Counted from the stretch's first letter, positions 32,832-46,332 are shown. The stretch is 64,000 nucleotides of DNA from Adiantum capillus-veneris (GCA_014529385.2 CM043966.1:38508537-38572536); one strand, 5' to 3'. The notes: generated from the letters alone by a model not told the origin. Numbers and translations: made by a program.

Positions 32832-33600
32832 TAATGAGTTTTTTTAATTTCACAGCCTCACATGGCTTGACTTTTCTTACATTCTATAACTTAATTCTAA
32901 TCAATATTCATGAAAGTCTCTTTTATTAAGCGACCGTCGACTGAGTTTCCTTCCCACACAGAAGTGAACTGGAAATATTAGCATAAATTTCAAATTTATA
33001 AGATTTTTGAACTATTTTCTCACATATTTTACCAGTTTTTCTTCCCATTACCATGGTGTACAACCAGGTAGTCTCCAATTTCAACATGCTTAAGGCTAAG
33101 CTGAGGCAATCCTTTCTTGAACACTAATTCTACTTAAACTCAACCTAATGATTTTATCACGTTCTAATTATTTTAGAAAGCCACCGTGATTCTTTCACTT
33201 GTTTACTATCTTTTGTAGGTCCTTGTGACAAAGTGTTATCTGTTTACCTTCCTCTTTAAAAAGGGGGCATTGGGTTACACAATCTTTCCCATCCAATTTC
33301 ACTTTGTTTTTGTCTCAGTTTCTTACAATGCCTCCAAGTGCTTTTCCATCCATCATTTTTAATCTTTTGGAATATATTGTAATCTAAATTGTTCATTCTC
33401 TCATTTATTCTCAATAATCTAATACTTTATTGTGGGCAACAAATGTTTTAAAATGTTAGTGTCACTTTCTCATTTTCTCTCTCACGAAGAACTCTCTTAT
33501 AATTACTAAATCCCTCTCAATAGCTTACGTAGGACTTTCACCTTGTTTTAGTATAGAAGATGTGTACGTATTACACTACTACACATCCTATAGCAATGGC
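32223..33600. other. Unassigned region with G and CA tracts
   Basis: A G homopolymer of about 29 bp lies at 32300-32328 and a (CA) tract at 32792-32830. I see no gene or recognised element. Confidence 0.4.
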
Positions 33601-34457
33601 TATTGCGTGGAGAGGTTAGTATAGCGTAGATAGATTCTTTTGTGGATCGAGCTGTCTCTGAGACTTTTGAATTAACCTTGGCAAGGGGGGTTCTCGAGTA
33701 GGATATGTGGACGACCTAAGTAATAAAGTAGAAGAATGGAGCGAATAGGTGGCCAAAACGTTCTTTTCATTTCTTTTTATAGGAATCTTCGGAGATGCTT
33801 TTGTGAAAAATAGGATGAAAACTAAAGTAAGTGAAAAAGGAACTGGGGGTGTGTGTCGTATGGGCACTGTGAGACAGGGAGAGGGTCTTGACGCGTGTGC
33901 TAGAGCGAGTTTTTTTTTGCCCGAGGGCAAGTGAAGAGAAAGGTAGTGTTAGAAAAAAATCAATTCCGGTGTATTTTAAGCGGATGGAGTCCCGATATGC
34001 CGGTTAGATATTGAGCTTGCCTTGAAGAAAGCCGAAATATTTTCAAGAATTTTAGTGTGATTACCGACAAAAGCTTCGAAATTTCACCTAGAGACCGAGA
34101 GAACTTGATGTGTGCCCTTATTTTTGGGAAAATTGCTGAAATACCCCTCTAATTTGTGGAAATTCCCAAAATGCCCCTCAAATTTTCAAAAATTTGCAAA
34201 ATAGGTATGCCCATGGTTGCGGGATAAAATCTCATGACCAGAGGTGGTGAGTGGGTTGGCACGTGGAGACAGGAGCGGAGTGGATTGACGACAGCCGTCA
34301 TGAGGGAGGCTCGAGCGCGAAGGCGAAGGAAGAGGGGCGGGCGAGGGTAGGCTTCTTGCAATGAGGCAGGTGCGGAGCCAAGCTTTCGCAGGAGTGCGCA
34401 ACACCTCATGGCAGCTCAAAGATAGCAAATCGCCTTTCTGGGCAGCGTCAAAGTTCA

Positions 34458-34512
<55 letters not shown>

Positions 34513-35400
34513 AATGAGACCATGGCGCAGTGTCGCCTCTCCTACGACAGCTCGACGTGGGGAAAGGAGCTGTTGTGCATTGTCAAGGAAGACTGCGCGA
34601 CTCCTGCTTCCAACAGGGGGTGACAAAAGTTTCTCTCTCTATGCAGGAGAGGCCATGCGTGAAAGAGAAAGGGGGGGGGGAGGGGGGGCGGACTGCTTGC
34701 GATGCAGAACAGAGAAATGTGTGCATCAGGTTTAACGCAAGGGCTAGATTTAAAAGTTAAGGTCTTGGAGAATCTCCGTGAGAAATTAATTAATGAAACG
34801 CAAGTTAGAGCCAATAGTCTTTTTGTAGATTAGGAACAACTATGCACTAGATTATGCTAAGCACCCTTACCTATCGATCCACACCTCCTTATTGGCTTAC
34901 AAATTGTATATCTTTATGTTTATATAAATATCTATCTATAAATATTAAGGGCAAGATTATTTTTTTCATCATCACATTAAACTAAAAAATGCGAGTTAGT
35001 TTGTTGAAGGTAGGTGTCACTGAAAGACCTTGAAAATAGGATAAACTAAAAGCCATCATGGTTCGTTTCGTTTAGGCTAGAATGTTTTTCACTTTTCCAT
35101 AACCACCACAAACAACAATAGTCACATACCATTGCCCATAATAGATAAAATTTCTAGCTTTACAAAAGGACTAAGGATGACAGAAAAGCTCAAGCATTTC
35201 ATATAAGCGATTAAAATCACAAGCTCATGTAGTCGAGCAACTCAAAGAGAACCTGCCAGACAAAAGAGAGGCTCCAATTCAATATGAGAATCTATTTGAA
35301 GTGCTCCCCTATGCAAACCTTGAGGACCCTAGGGTTATGAATATGACTACTTCTTAAACTGAGGTTATGGGCCAAGGACACTAAGAAGGGTGAACTTGAT
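33601..35400. other. Unassigned region with GA microsatellite
   Basis: A (AG) run of 50 bp at 34460-34509 generates spurious ORFs. The ORFs at 33616-34814 on both strands show no family signature. Confidence 0.4.
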
Positions 35401-35449
35401 CCCATGGAGGCTATGCTCAACCAAGAAGAGAATTTAGAGGAGAGGTGGA

Positions 35450-36070
35450 GGAGCTTGTGCCGCTATCACAATATTGGAGGAGTTAACTATACAATCATGG
35501 AATGTGAAGGGCATTAAGTCAAGTAGAAAGTAAGACCTTTTCTAGAATGTGGCAAGGAGAGAGAAAAGCGTTAACTAATGGGAAACCTAAGAACATTACC
35601 TGGATGCCACAAGTAGTAGGAAACAAGATTTAGAAAAGAATATGGTATTTATGGCCAAGGAAGTGACGACTTTTGTAGAGATCTTACCATTGTAGATTGG
35701 ACCTTGAGCCTTAGGTATTCCTAAATCATGCTTTCCGGAGACTCCTAGGCAATGGTCATAAAGGCCAAATGGGCAGGGTAGGCATTAAGCAAATGTTATA
35801 AATGTGTGTGCCCCCCACAACACCGAGGAGAGAGCCAAGTGTGGGTGGACCTTAGAGGCTTCCCTATGAGGGGGAATGGTGTGCCATGGGGGATTTTAAT
35901 ATGGTGGAGGCTAGGAAAGACAAGATTATCCCATCTAGTTTCTCGACGGATTCAAAAAATGCTAAATGGGAAAGCCTATGTGAGAAATGGGCAATGTGGA
36001 CCTTTGGTCTATAGGTCCTTGGAGTAACTCGCCGAGCTCTACATACACAAGTCTTTAGTATGCTAACAAA
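35450..36070 (+). pseudogene. L1-type LINE endonuclease fragment
   Basis: Frames give a TIQSWNVKGIKS start near 35480, then MGDFNMVEARKDK at about 35888-35925 and AKWESLCEKW. These match the L1-clade endonuclease start and its GDFN motif. The same family occurs antisense at 61000-62900. The fragment is short and frameshifted. Confidence 0.65.
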
Positions 36071-38914
36071 AACTCCTGATGAAATAGAAGCTAATTGGTT
36101 GCCCCCGTCAATCAAAATCACTTTCCAGTACTAGTCAAACTAAGATGGATCAAAGGAGAAGATCACTATCTAGACAGTTCCCTTGTGCAGACTGTTCTTG
36201 ATGCCTTACCAGATTCTTACTAGACTTTTGCTAGTACTTGGAGACTTATGACCCAAGGAAATCCAGAAGTTGTCAAGTTTGATGCATTATGCACATTGCT
36301 GTTGCAAGAGTCACTTTCCAGAAAAAACAGGAATAGATAGCGTGCAGTTGAACAGGCTTTTATTGCTTCTCAAAGAAAGGGTGGTAATAGCAATGCAGCC
36401 ACTTCTTATGGTTCTGCTGCGAGTGGCAAAACTTCTGTTCCTAATGCTTCTGCTGGCAGCACTTCGGCTGGCAATTCTCGTGATAAGGGCAAAAAGAAGA
36501 TGTGTTGCCATTATTGTAAAGCTAATGATCACTTGATCAAGCAGTGTCCTAAGTTGAAAGCCAAAGAGGCTAAGAAGAAAGAGGGTGGTTCCACTGCAAA
36601 TGCTGGTTCCACTACAAATGCATCCATTGTTGAGTCTTCTATGAAAGGAGACTGTGATGCTGATGTCAATGCAGAATGGGATTTTAGCGCAGAGTGCACT
36701 TACAATCGTGCTATCCATGATGCATGCTTGTCAGTTGCTACAGATTCACATGCGTGGTATTGCGACAGTTGTGCTACAAAGCACATTACCTCACATCGTG
36801 AATTGTTCACATCACTCGAGTCTGTCCCTCATGGGAATTCAGTCACTTGTGCCAACAATGCCTCTTATCCAGTTTAGGGAGTTGGAAAGATTGTGCTTAC
36901 TACTGCTAATGGTAGTTCTTTCACACTTGTTGATGCACTTTATGTACATGGGATCAAGAAGAATCTTTTGTCTGTATCTACACTTGCTAGAGTCTAACTT
37001 GTAGTCAAATTTGTGGATGACAGATGTACAGTTCATGATCTCAGTTTTGGTGATGAAATTGTTGCATCTGGCCTTTTGTGCCATGGGATGTATAAGCTCA
37101 CTTTGTATGACAAGTGTGGACAAAATTTTGCAAATGTTGTTGCAGATTCAAGGGCTATTTCAGATACAAAACTTTGGCATGCACGTTTTGGTCATCTGCA
37201 TTTTGCCAGTTTGCTACATTTGTAGAAATCTAATATGTTTGCTTCTTTGCCGCCTCTTGAAGAACTTGTCAAACATGTTTGTGAAGGCTGTATTTTGGGT
37301 GAGATGCAGCGTTCTAAGATTCCAAGGATGGTTCAGTTCGGGCCACATGTAGGTTGCAGCTTGTGCATAGTGATGTTTGTGGGCCCATGCAAACTCCGTC
37401 CTTGGGCAATTACCTTTACTTTGTGACTTTTCATTGATGATTACTCCAGGCATGCATGGGTGTTTCCGCTTAAAGCAAAGTCCGAAGTTTTTATGTGCTT
37501 CAAAACATTTCTGGCTATGGCTGAAAATGGCTTGAAATGTACTATGGACACCCTCCGTTCCGATCGAGGGGGGGAGTATATGTCTCATGAATTCAATGCA
37601 TTTCTGGCTAGTCGTAGGATAAAACACCAATGTACAGTGACTTATACACCTCAGCAAAATGGTGTTGCTGAGAGGAAAAACAAGTCACTTACGGAAATGG
37701 CACAATGTATGGTCAAAAGTCAAGCTTTGCCGCATTCGTTTTGGCTTGAGGCCATCATGTGCGCCACTTATGTACTAAACCAGTGTCCTACGAAAGCTTT
37801 GCAGTCTATTACTCCATATGAAGCATGGCATGATAGAAAGCCTTCTATTGAGCACATGCGTGTTTTTGGCTATTTGGCATATGCTTTGGTGCCCTAAACA
37901 CAACGCAGAAAATTGGATGATAAGGCTGTCAAATGTATTTTTGTTGGTTATAGTGCTGAAAGAAAAGGTTACAGGTTGTATCATCCGCAAACAAAATGTA
38001 TTTTGGTTTCACAGGATGTAGTGTTTGTGGAAGATTCTATTCAGCCCTTTCTGTCATGTACTAGAAACAGTAATGTAAGCTCACAGGACATTTATGACTC
38101 TTTGTTGCCTCTTTTCAGTGGTGGAAATACGAATGTTAGCTTCAATGAGGCAAATGTACTGCCTATGTGGGTTTTTGAAAATGTTACAGATCAGCCTATT
38201 ACTGATGCAGATGTACATGATGTACTTGATGAGGAAAGGGCTGAAAATGAGCAGGCTAGAGGTATGCCAAAATGGCTGGTGCACACTTTGCGTGACAGTA
38301 AATTGGATGCACCTTTGTCTAGTCGTACTCGTTCAAGCTCTCGCCATGAATCTTGTGCATCAGATTGTTATGCTTTGGCTGTGTCTAGCTTACATGATGT
38401 TGAGGAGCCTCTGTCTTTTGATGAAGCACATAATTCAAAAAATTGGATGGCTGCCATGCAATTAGAATATGATACACTTATAGAAAATGACACATGGACT
38501 TTATGTGATTTTCCTCCTGGCAAAAAGGCCATTGGCACGAAGTGGGTTTACAAGTTGAAACACAAGCTAGCTGGTGAGATCGATCGCCATAAGGCTCGAC
38601 TTGTTGCAAAGTGTTATGCACAGCAAAAAGGCATAGATTATGAAGAGACTTTTGCTCCCACTTGTCGTATGAATACTGTGCATTTTCTATGGCATTGGCA
38701 GCTCATTTTGGTTGGGATGTACAACAATCAGACATTGTTACTACTTTCTTGAATGGTGACATATTTGAGGAAGTTTATGTAATGCAGCCTCGCGGTTTTG
38801 TCATAAAACGACAAGAGGACAAAGTGTGCAGATGTAAGAAGGCTTTGTATGGGTTGAAGCAATCTCCTTGTGCTTGGTATGAGAAAGCTGACACTCATTT
38901 GGTCAGTGGGAGAT

Positions 38915-39733
38915 TGTTAAGTATGGAGCCTGATTTACCCTTGTAATTCTCTGTGGTAAAAGCGTACATTTGTAAGGCCCCCATTATGAGGAGAAGCCAT
39001 CGTGCGTGAAGGAAAATCACTCACCGGAAACCAAAATTTTCACGAACAAGAATCAGAGGCAACTTTAGGGCCCTCGGGGGCGGAGGCTGCCCCCGATTTC
39101 CCCTCGCCGGAATATTCCTTTTCTCCGGAATATTATGGCCGGACGGCGGCCGGAAAGTGGTCGGAAAACAACTAGTCGGTTGGCCGGTGGCCGGTAGTCA
39201 ATGGCCGGTGGTTGGAAGTTAATGGCCGGTGGCCAGTGGCAAAATTCAAAAGCGGACTTGTCTTCTCAAGGGCGGCCACACATGGGCGGATTGGAGGGTC
39301 CGATTTGGACTTATTCGCACAAGGGCAGCTACACATGGCTGCCTCTCATAAGAGAGGGCAGCCCGTTTGGCCTATAAAAGAGAGGGCTGCCCTCTCATAA
39401 TAGAGGATAGCCCTTTTGACCTATAAAAGGAGGCCATTTCTACACACATTTTAGAGTGTGAAGTTGATGCAACAAGGTGAGGGTGAGGTGGTGAGAGTGA
39501 AGCAAGGCGGGAGCTCCATTAAGGGTATAATCCCTTTGTAAACTACTTCTTGTTTTGAAGTACTAAAGCCATTGAGTGGCTGCTTTCCCGTGGACATAGC
39601 CCACATTGGGTGAACCACGTATATCGTGTGTACTCTCTCTCTCTCTACTCTATAATCTCGTGTATGTAAATCTATCTCTCTCCATTAAGTAATCTACTCA
39701 ATTATCTATTTAGCTACGTCTTATTTCCTAACA
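38915..39733 (+). repeat. copia-2 5' LTR (819 bp)
   Basis: It starts TGTTAAGTATGG and ends CCTAACA. It contains GGCCGG-rich repeats, short inverted repeats of GAGAGGGC / GCCCTCTC around 39340-39400, and a TATA-like CCTATAAAAGG at 39420-39430, about 40 bp before a probable transcription start region. Confidence 0.9.
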
Positions 39734-39735
39734 AC

Positions 39736-39747
39736 TGGTATCAGAGC
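39736..39747 (+). promoter_or_regulatory. copia-2 primer-binding site
   Basis: TGGTATCAGAGC, complementary to the 3' end of plant initiator tRNA-Met, two bases after the 5' LTR. Confidence 0.9.
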
Positions 39748-39806
39748 AAGGTTTGCTCGTAGCTAAATTATCTCAAGGAAAGGATTCCTTGAATTGAGTG
39801 GGAGTT

Positions 39807-42800
39807 ATGGTGGAGGAAGGGAAGCTCAATATTGAGAAGTTCAATGGCAAAAACTACCAACATTGGAAGATGCAGATTGAAGACTATCTCTACCAGAAGG
39901 ACCTCTATTTGCCACTAGGCGGTCTTGCGAAGAAGCCCGCAACAATTGCAGATGAAGCATGTATTGTCCTTGATCGAAAGGCCCTGGGAACAATCCGGTT
40001 AAGCTTGGCGTCAACGGTGGCCTTCAATGTTTCGGAGATGAAGACCACGGAGGACTTGATGAAGTCACTTGACGACTTCTACGAGAAACCATGGGCATCC
40101 AATAAGGTATTTCTTATGAAGCGCTTGTTCAATCTGAAGATGGCAGAGAATGGTTCAGTTGCAGAACACCTAAATGACTTTAACACAAACATAAGTCAAC
40201 TTCGATTGGTGAAAATCAATTTCGATGACGAAGTGTGAGCTCTCCTTATATTATCATCTCTATCGGATAGTTGGGACAGCCTTGTGATGGCTGTAAGTAA
40301 TTCTATCTCTGGTACAAATACTCTTAAGTTTGATGATGTTGTGGGTGTTCTCCTAAGCGAGGAAATACGAAGGAGAAGCATAGGAGAATCATCAAGTGCT
40401 GCATTGTCAGTGGAAACAAGAGGAAGGCCTAAGGAGAGGTTCAAAAACCAAAAGGGTCGTGATCGCTCAAGACGGAGCAAGTCATGCACAAAGTCAGTTC
40501 TTGTATGTTGGAACTACGGCAAGAAGGGCCACGTCAAGAAGGATTGCTGGTCCAAGAAGAAGAAGGAGACAGAGTCTCAAGACAACAAGCCAACATCGGA
40601 GGCCAATGTGGCAGGTAAAGTAGAGCAAGATGCTCTAATTCTCTCATTAGACAATGTGTCTAATTCCTGGATAGTAGATTCCGGGGCTTCATTCCATGCG
40701 ACACCACACAAGCAACATTTCCAAGACTACACCAAAGGTAATTTTGGGTATGTATACTTGGGAGATGATGAAGCTTGTGAGATTGTCGGCAAAGGTACAA
40801 TTTCTATCAAAACTGCTAATGGAAATGAATGGAAGCTTAAAGATGTTAGGCATGTTCCTTCTCTTCGGAAAAATTTGATCTCTACAGGACAATTAGACGA
40901 TGAAGGTCACAACATTGCATTCGGAAACAAACGGTGGAAGATCTCAAAGGGATCTTTGGTGGTTGCCAAGGGAGAAAAGGTTGGTACACTTTACTTGTGT
41001 ACTGTTAGCACGCAACCTTCAGCTTGTGCAACAACTACAGAAGTTGATAGTGCGGTGTGGCACTATCGACTTGGGCATATGAGTGCCAAAGGAATGCAAA
41101 TCCTTCAAACAAAGAAGCTTCTACCAGGTTTGAAAGAAGTGGACTTAGAGTTCTGTGAAGATTGTGTTTATGGTAAACAAAAGAGGGTAAAATTTCAAAA
41201 ATCAAGAAATGAAAGAAAAAATAAAAAACTTGAGTTGGTTCATTCTGATGTTTGGGGTCCTGCAACTACACCATCACTTGGTGGCTCATTGTACTATGTA
41301 ACATTCATAGACGATGCGACTAGAAAAACATGGGTTTATGTCATGAAGAATAAATCCGATGTATTTTTCATATTTCAAAGGTGGAAAGCCTTTGTGGAGA
41401 ATGAAACAAGTACCAAGGTTAAATGCCTCAGATCCGACAATGGAGGTGAATATTGCAGCCAAGCTTTTGAAAGCTTTTGTGCTAGCAATGGCATTCGGAG
41501 GCAAAGGACAACCCCAAGAACACCTCAACAAAATGGCATTTTGGAAAGGATGAACAGGACAATCATGGAGCGAGCACGAAGCATGCGGATACATGCAGGC
41601 CTACCGCTTGAGCTTTGGGCGGAAGCTGTAAGTACGTCTGTGTACTTAATCAATCGATAACCCTCAACGGCATTGGATGGGGGAGTTCCAGAAGAGGCAT
41701 GGACAGGTAAACCGGTGAATTATGCATTTCTCAAAGTGTTTGGGTGTGAGGCTTTCATGCACATAGATAGAAGCCTAAGAACAAAGCTAGATGCAAAGTC
41801 CAAAAAGTTTTTCTTCATTGGCTATGGAGAAGGTGTCTTTGGGTATCTCCTATGGAATCTTGAAGATGGTAAAATCTTAAGGAGTAGGGATGTAAATTTT
41901 AACGAACAAAATATGTACAAAGATTACTTGGAAAGAAAACAAACAAAAGAAACAGGTGATGAGTACATGGAGCTTGAGGACGGTGAAGACTCAAGGGCTG
42001 CAAACGGTGACAATGTGCAACAACGTCAACCAAATGAGGATCCTCAACCTATTCCCCGAAGATCTACAAGAGAAAGTAGACCTCCAAAAAGGTTTGTTTC
42101 TTCCTTCAACCATCTCTTGATCTCAGATTCTGGAGAGCCAGAATCATACGAAGAAGCTATGCAACATGAATCCAAAGAAGAATGGACGAAGAGCATGCAA
42201 GTGGAGATGGACTCACTACATCGCAACCAAACATGGGAGTTGGTTGAGTTGCCTAAAGGTAAGCGGGCACTTCAAAACAAATGGGTGTACAAGCTGAAGG
42301 AAGAAGAAGGTGGGAAGAAAAGGTACAAGTCTAGGCTTGTGGTAAAAGGTTTTTCTCAAAAGAAAGGTATTGACTTCAATGAAATATTTCTCCTGTTGTA
42401 AAAATGAACTCAATTAGGCTTGTCTTAAGCCTTGTGGCTGCTCATGATCTAAATCTCGAGCAAATGGATGTAAATACGGCATTCCCTCACGGTGACTTAG
42501 AGGAGGAAATCTACATGCTTCAACCAAAGGGGTATGAAGTAAAAGGTAAGGAGAAAATGGTTTGCAGATTAAACAAGAGCTTGTATGGTTTGAAGCAAGC
42601 ATCAAGACAATGGTACTTGAAGTTTGATCGATGGATGTTGGATCATGGATTCACAAGATGCAACTTGGATCACTGCGTCTACACGAAGAATTTGGGAGAT
42701 GGAAAATTCATCATCCTAATGTTATATGTTGATGACATGTTGATCGCAAGTGCTAACACGTAGGACATCAAAGACCTAAAAGAGGAGCTATCTAAATCTT

Positions 42801-43675
42801 TTTCAATGAAAGATTTAGGTGCTGCAAATAGGATACTTGGTATGAAAATATCAAGGGACAGGACGAAGAAGACAATAAAGCTATCTCAAGAAGATTACAT
42901 CAAGAAGGTACTAGAAAGGTTTGCAATGCAAAATGCAAAACCAGTTTCTACACCTTTGGATGGTCATTTTAAACTAACGAAGGATATGTGTCCAAAGACA
43001 CAAGAGGAGATAGCCTATATGTCTAAAGTTCCATATGCTGCAGCGGTAGGTTCTCTAATGTATGCTATGGTCTGGACAAGGCCAGACATTGCACATGCAG
43101 TGGGAGTTGTGAGTAGGTTCATGGACAACCCAGGTAAAGAGCATTGGCAAGCTATGAAGTGGATACTTAGATATCTGAAAGGGACAACAACAAATGCTTT
43201 GTATTTTGGAGGAACTGATATTTTTCTAGAAGGGTATGCTGATGCAGATATGGCAGGTGACAAAGATACTCAAAGGAGCACTACTGGCTATGTGTTCATG
43301 GTTGGAGGCACATCAGTAAGCTGGGCTTCAAAGCTGCAGAAAGTGGTTTCACTCTCTACCACGGAAGCAGAGTATGTAGCAATGACAGAGGCAAGCAAAG
43401 AAATTATGTGGCTTCACAGATTCTTAGAAGAGCTTGGATTCAAACAAGACAATTGTGTGATAGCCAAAGCGCTATCCATCTTGCGAAGAACTCAGCCTTT
43501 CATTCAAGGACAAAGCACATTGAGGTGAGATATCACTTCATACGCACTCTTTTGGAAGAGGGACAGCTAAAGCTAGGAAAGGTGCATACAAGTGAAAATC
43601 CTGCAGACATGTTTACAAAGGTGGTCAACAAGGAGAAGTTGAGCTTTTGCTCATCTTCAATCGGAATTCAAGGAT
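39807..43675 (+). pseudogene. copia-2 gag-pol, slightly broken
   Basis: Gag starts at ATG 39807 (MVEEGKLNIEKFNGKNYQHW). The zinc knuckle CWNYGKKGHVKKDC has Tyr in place of the second Cys. Protease WIVDSGASFH (40669), integrase with H-H-C-C and D..D..E motifs (HYRLGH, FIDDATRKTW, RSDNGGEY, TPQQNGILE), RT (KNKWVYK-like, QMDVNTAF, LYVDDMLIAS at about 42725) and RNase H (ADADMAGD, TTEAEYVA, DSQSAIHLA). Breaks: TGA at 40236, TAA at 41658, a frameshift near 42390, TAG at 42762 and a frameshift near 43455. This is a recent but inactive copy. Confidence 0.9.
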
Positions 43676-43737
43676 AAGAAGCCATAATGGAAAGCAGTCA
43701 CAGGTTTGGTTTGGAGATCAGTCTCCAAGTGGGAGAT

Positions 43738-44522
43738 TGTTAAGTATGGAGCCTGATTTACCCTTGTAATTTTCTGTGGTAAAAGCGCACATTTGTAAGG
43801 CCCCGATTATGAGGAGAAGCCATCGTGCGTGAAGGAAAATCACTCACCGGAAACCAAAATTTTCACGAACAAGAATCAGGGGCAACGTTTTTTCCCTCGT
43901 CGGAATATTCCTTTTCGCCGGAATATTATGGCCGGACGGCGGCCGGAAAGTGGTCGGAAAACAACCGGTCGGTTGGTCGGTGGCCGGTGGTCGGAAGTCA
44001 ATGGCCGATTGTCGGTGGCCGAATTCAAAAGCGGACTTGTCTTCTCAAGGGCGGCCACACATGGGCGCATTGGAGGGTCCGATTTGGACTTATTAGCACA
44101 AGGGTGGCTACACATGGCTGCCTCTCATAAGAGAGGGCAGCCCTTTTGGCCTATAAAAGAGAGGGCTGCCCTCATAAGAGAGGGCAACCCTTTTGGCCTC
44201 TTTTGGCCTATAAAAGGAGGCCATTTCTACACACATTTTAGAGTGTGAAGTTGATGCAACAAGGTGAGGGTGAGGTGGTGAGAGTGAAGCAATGCGAGAG
44301 CTCCATTAAGGGTATAATCCCTTTGTAAACTACTTCTTGTTTTGAAGTACTAAAGCCATTGAGTGGCTGCTTTCCCGTGGACGTAGCCCACATTGGGTGA
44401 ACCACGTATATCGTGTGTACTCTCTCTCTCTCTGTACTCTATAATCTCGTGTATGTAAATATGTCTCTCTCCATTAAGTAATATACTCAATTATCTATTT
44501 AGCTACGTCTTTTTTCCTAACA
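43738..44522 (+). repeat. copia-2 3' LTR (785 bp)
   Basis: Collinear with the 5' LTR with small indels, mainly in the GGCCGG-rich segment. It is preceded by the purine-rich AAGTGGGAGAT. It starts TGTTAAG and ends CTAACA. Confidence 0.9.
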
Positions 44523-45628
44523 AGGTTTTCGTAACAGTCCAACAAAAAGCACATTGTATGTAAAGCGTGAGGGTGACGTAGTTCTCACTGTGGTTCTTTA
44601 TGTCGATGATTTGCTGATCAATGGACCAAATGAAAGACATATTGCTGAATTTAAGGCTGATTTGAATGCTACTTTCAAGATGAAAGATTTGGGGCTGTTG
44701 CATCATTACTGGGGTATACAATTTAAGCAGTGTGATGGTGGTATTGCCTTGTGTCAGAAAAGTTACATAGAGACATTGCTATGTAAGTTTGGACTTGAGG
44801 ATTACAAACCTATTGCCACTCCCATGGAAACAACTTTGAAGTTGAGTCTACATGATGCTGGCGATCCTGCTGATGTCACTCTTTATCAAACTGCTATTGG
44901 CTGCCTCATTTATTTATGCAACACGAGGCCGGATATTGAGATTGCAGTCTCATAGGTCAGCAAATTTATGCATAGCCCAGGGTCTAAGCATTGGCAGGCT
45001 GTCAAGAGGATGTTTTGCTACCTTAGTGACACTTTACATCTTGGCTTGTTTTATCCCAAGGGGGGATCATTGCCGCCAGACTTACATGCTTTTTCGGACT
45101 CAGATTGGGCTGGTTGTTTTGACACGCGAGTGTTAATGAGTGGTTTTTGTTTCATGCTTCATAGTTCATGTATATCATGGTTGAGCAAGAAGCAACCTAC
45201 TGTGGCCACTTCGAGTTGTGAAGCTGAGTATAGGGCAGTCTTCACAGCTACGGTTGAGTGTGTATGGCTCAGACGCCTTGACTGATTTGGGTGTTGGACA
45301 GGACACTGCCAACACTATCTACACTGACAGTCAGAGCGCATTGGCAGTTTTTAGGAAGCTAGTTTTTCATGCTCGCACAAAGCACATTGAGGTGCATTAC
45401 CACTATGTCAGGTTGAGGCTCTCAGCACCAGAGGTCAACTTGGCTTATGTGCCAACACAGGACAACCTTGCAGATCTTTTCACAAAGGTATTGTCTCGTG
45501 AGAAGCTTGAAGCTTTCCGCAAAGCTTTGGGCTTACTCCCCTTTGTGGATTGATCATGTCCTCAGGGCATGGCACTTCCCTTTACTCATGTGCCAACTCT
45601 GGTTCACCGCATCATTGCAGGGCAGATT

Positions 45629-45854
45629 TTTTACCATATACATGTGATAGTGATGTGTGTAAACACACTAGGACCACCGGGGCATTTTTCCCTCTTTAGG
45701 AGGTTTTTCCCCCCGAGCATTGTATATACGCCCATCACTCTAGGGCTATCTATCTTTCCATTGCACACTAAGTAATACACTCTCCATTGTGTGCCTTGAG
45801 TTTCCTTCATCTTCTCCAAGCTGTGTGCGTCTCTCTGCAACCCTAATTCCAACA
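45629..45854 (+). repeat. copia-1 3' LTR
   Basis: About 226 bp, the reverse complement of the LTRs of copia-R. It starts TTTTACCATATAC (TGTTACC in copia-R) and ends CCCTAATTCCAACA. Confidence 0.8.
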
Positions 45855-45872
45855 CCCAAGGTGGAAAAACTA

Positions 45873-46105
45873 TTGGAATTAGGGTTGCAGGGAAACACAC
45901 ACAGCTGGAGACAACAAAGGAAGCTCAAGGCACACAACATAGAGTGTGATACTTAGTGTGTAATGAATGAGTTAACTACCTTTGCTTCACTATGGAAGGG
46001 AAATAACATATTCCCATCTTTTCAAATTTCTCTTTGTCCACGACCCATTGAAACTTTTGTTTGTCAAAAAATACTACCCCTAATGGGGCCCCAAGGTGGA
46101 AACAT
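45873..46105. repeat. Partial LTR fragment between inverted copia elements
   Basis: 45873-45965 repeats the TTGGAATTAGGGTTGCAGGG start of the copia-R LTR with divergence, then continues into unassigned sequence up to the copia-R LTR at 46106. Confidence 0.6.
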
Positions 46106-46332
46106 TGTTGGAATTAGGGTTGCAGGGAAATGCACACAGCTTAAAGACGATGAAGGAAGCTCAAGGCACACAACAGAGAGTGTGTTACTTAGTGTGTAAT
46201 GAAAAGATAGATAGCCCTAGAGTGATGGACGTATATACAATTCACGGGGGGAAAAACCTCCCAAAAGGGGAAAAATGCCCCAGCGGTCCTAAGTGTGTTC
46301 ACACACATCACTACCACATGTATATGGTAACA
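46106..46332 (-). repeat. copia-R 3' LTR
   Basis: TGTTGGAATTAGGG to GGTAACA on the + strand, 227 bp, the same length as its partner at 60715-60941. Confidence 0.85.

Larger units (their letters stand above)
38915..44522 (+). mobile_element. Near-complete Ty1/copia element copia-2
   Basis: It has two LTRs (38915-39733 and 43738-44522), a PBS (39736-39747), gag-pol in the usual copia order, and a PPT just before the 3' LTR. It is inserted in the RT region of copia-1. There is no 5-bp target duplication: the left flank is GAGAT and the right flank AGGTT. The left flank repeats the element's own PPT-side sequence (38904-38914). Confidence 0.9.
36270..45286 (+). pseudogene. copia-1 gag-pol, broken
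   Basis: Gag zinc knuckle CCHYCKANDHLIKQC (36500). A protease-like WYCDSCATKH has Cys where Gly is expected in D-S-G. Integrase follows with an H-H-C-C region near 37170-37300, FIDDYSRHAW, RSDRGGEY and TPQQNGVAERKN. RT begins at about 38480 (IGTKWVYKLKHK, LVAKCYAQQKGIDY) and is cut at 38903, resuming at 44523 with YVDDLLI (about 44602). RNase H runs to about 45280 (SCEAEYRA). Stops and frameshifts are scattered. It is not functional. Confidence 0.8.
36125..45854 (+). mobile_element. Ty1/copia element copia-1, 5' truncated and split
   Basis: Gag zinc knuckle to RNase H and a 3' LTR are present in two blocks (36125-38903 and 44523-45854), separated by the copia-2 insertion. The left boundary passes into a LINE fragment; no 5' LTR is seen. 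It is closely related to the inverted copy copia-R. Confidence 0.8.

Noticed and set aside
33567-33600. CACTACTACACA followed by TATAGCAATGGCTATTGCG as another CACTA end
   Set aside because: It has the right first bases and a short palindrome, but no partner end, target duplication or subterminal repeats were found.
33616-34814. ORFs on both strands around the GA microsatellite
   Set aside because: Conflicting frames, no family signature and microsatellite-driven composition.
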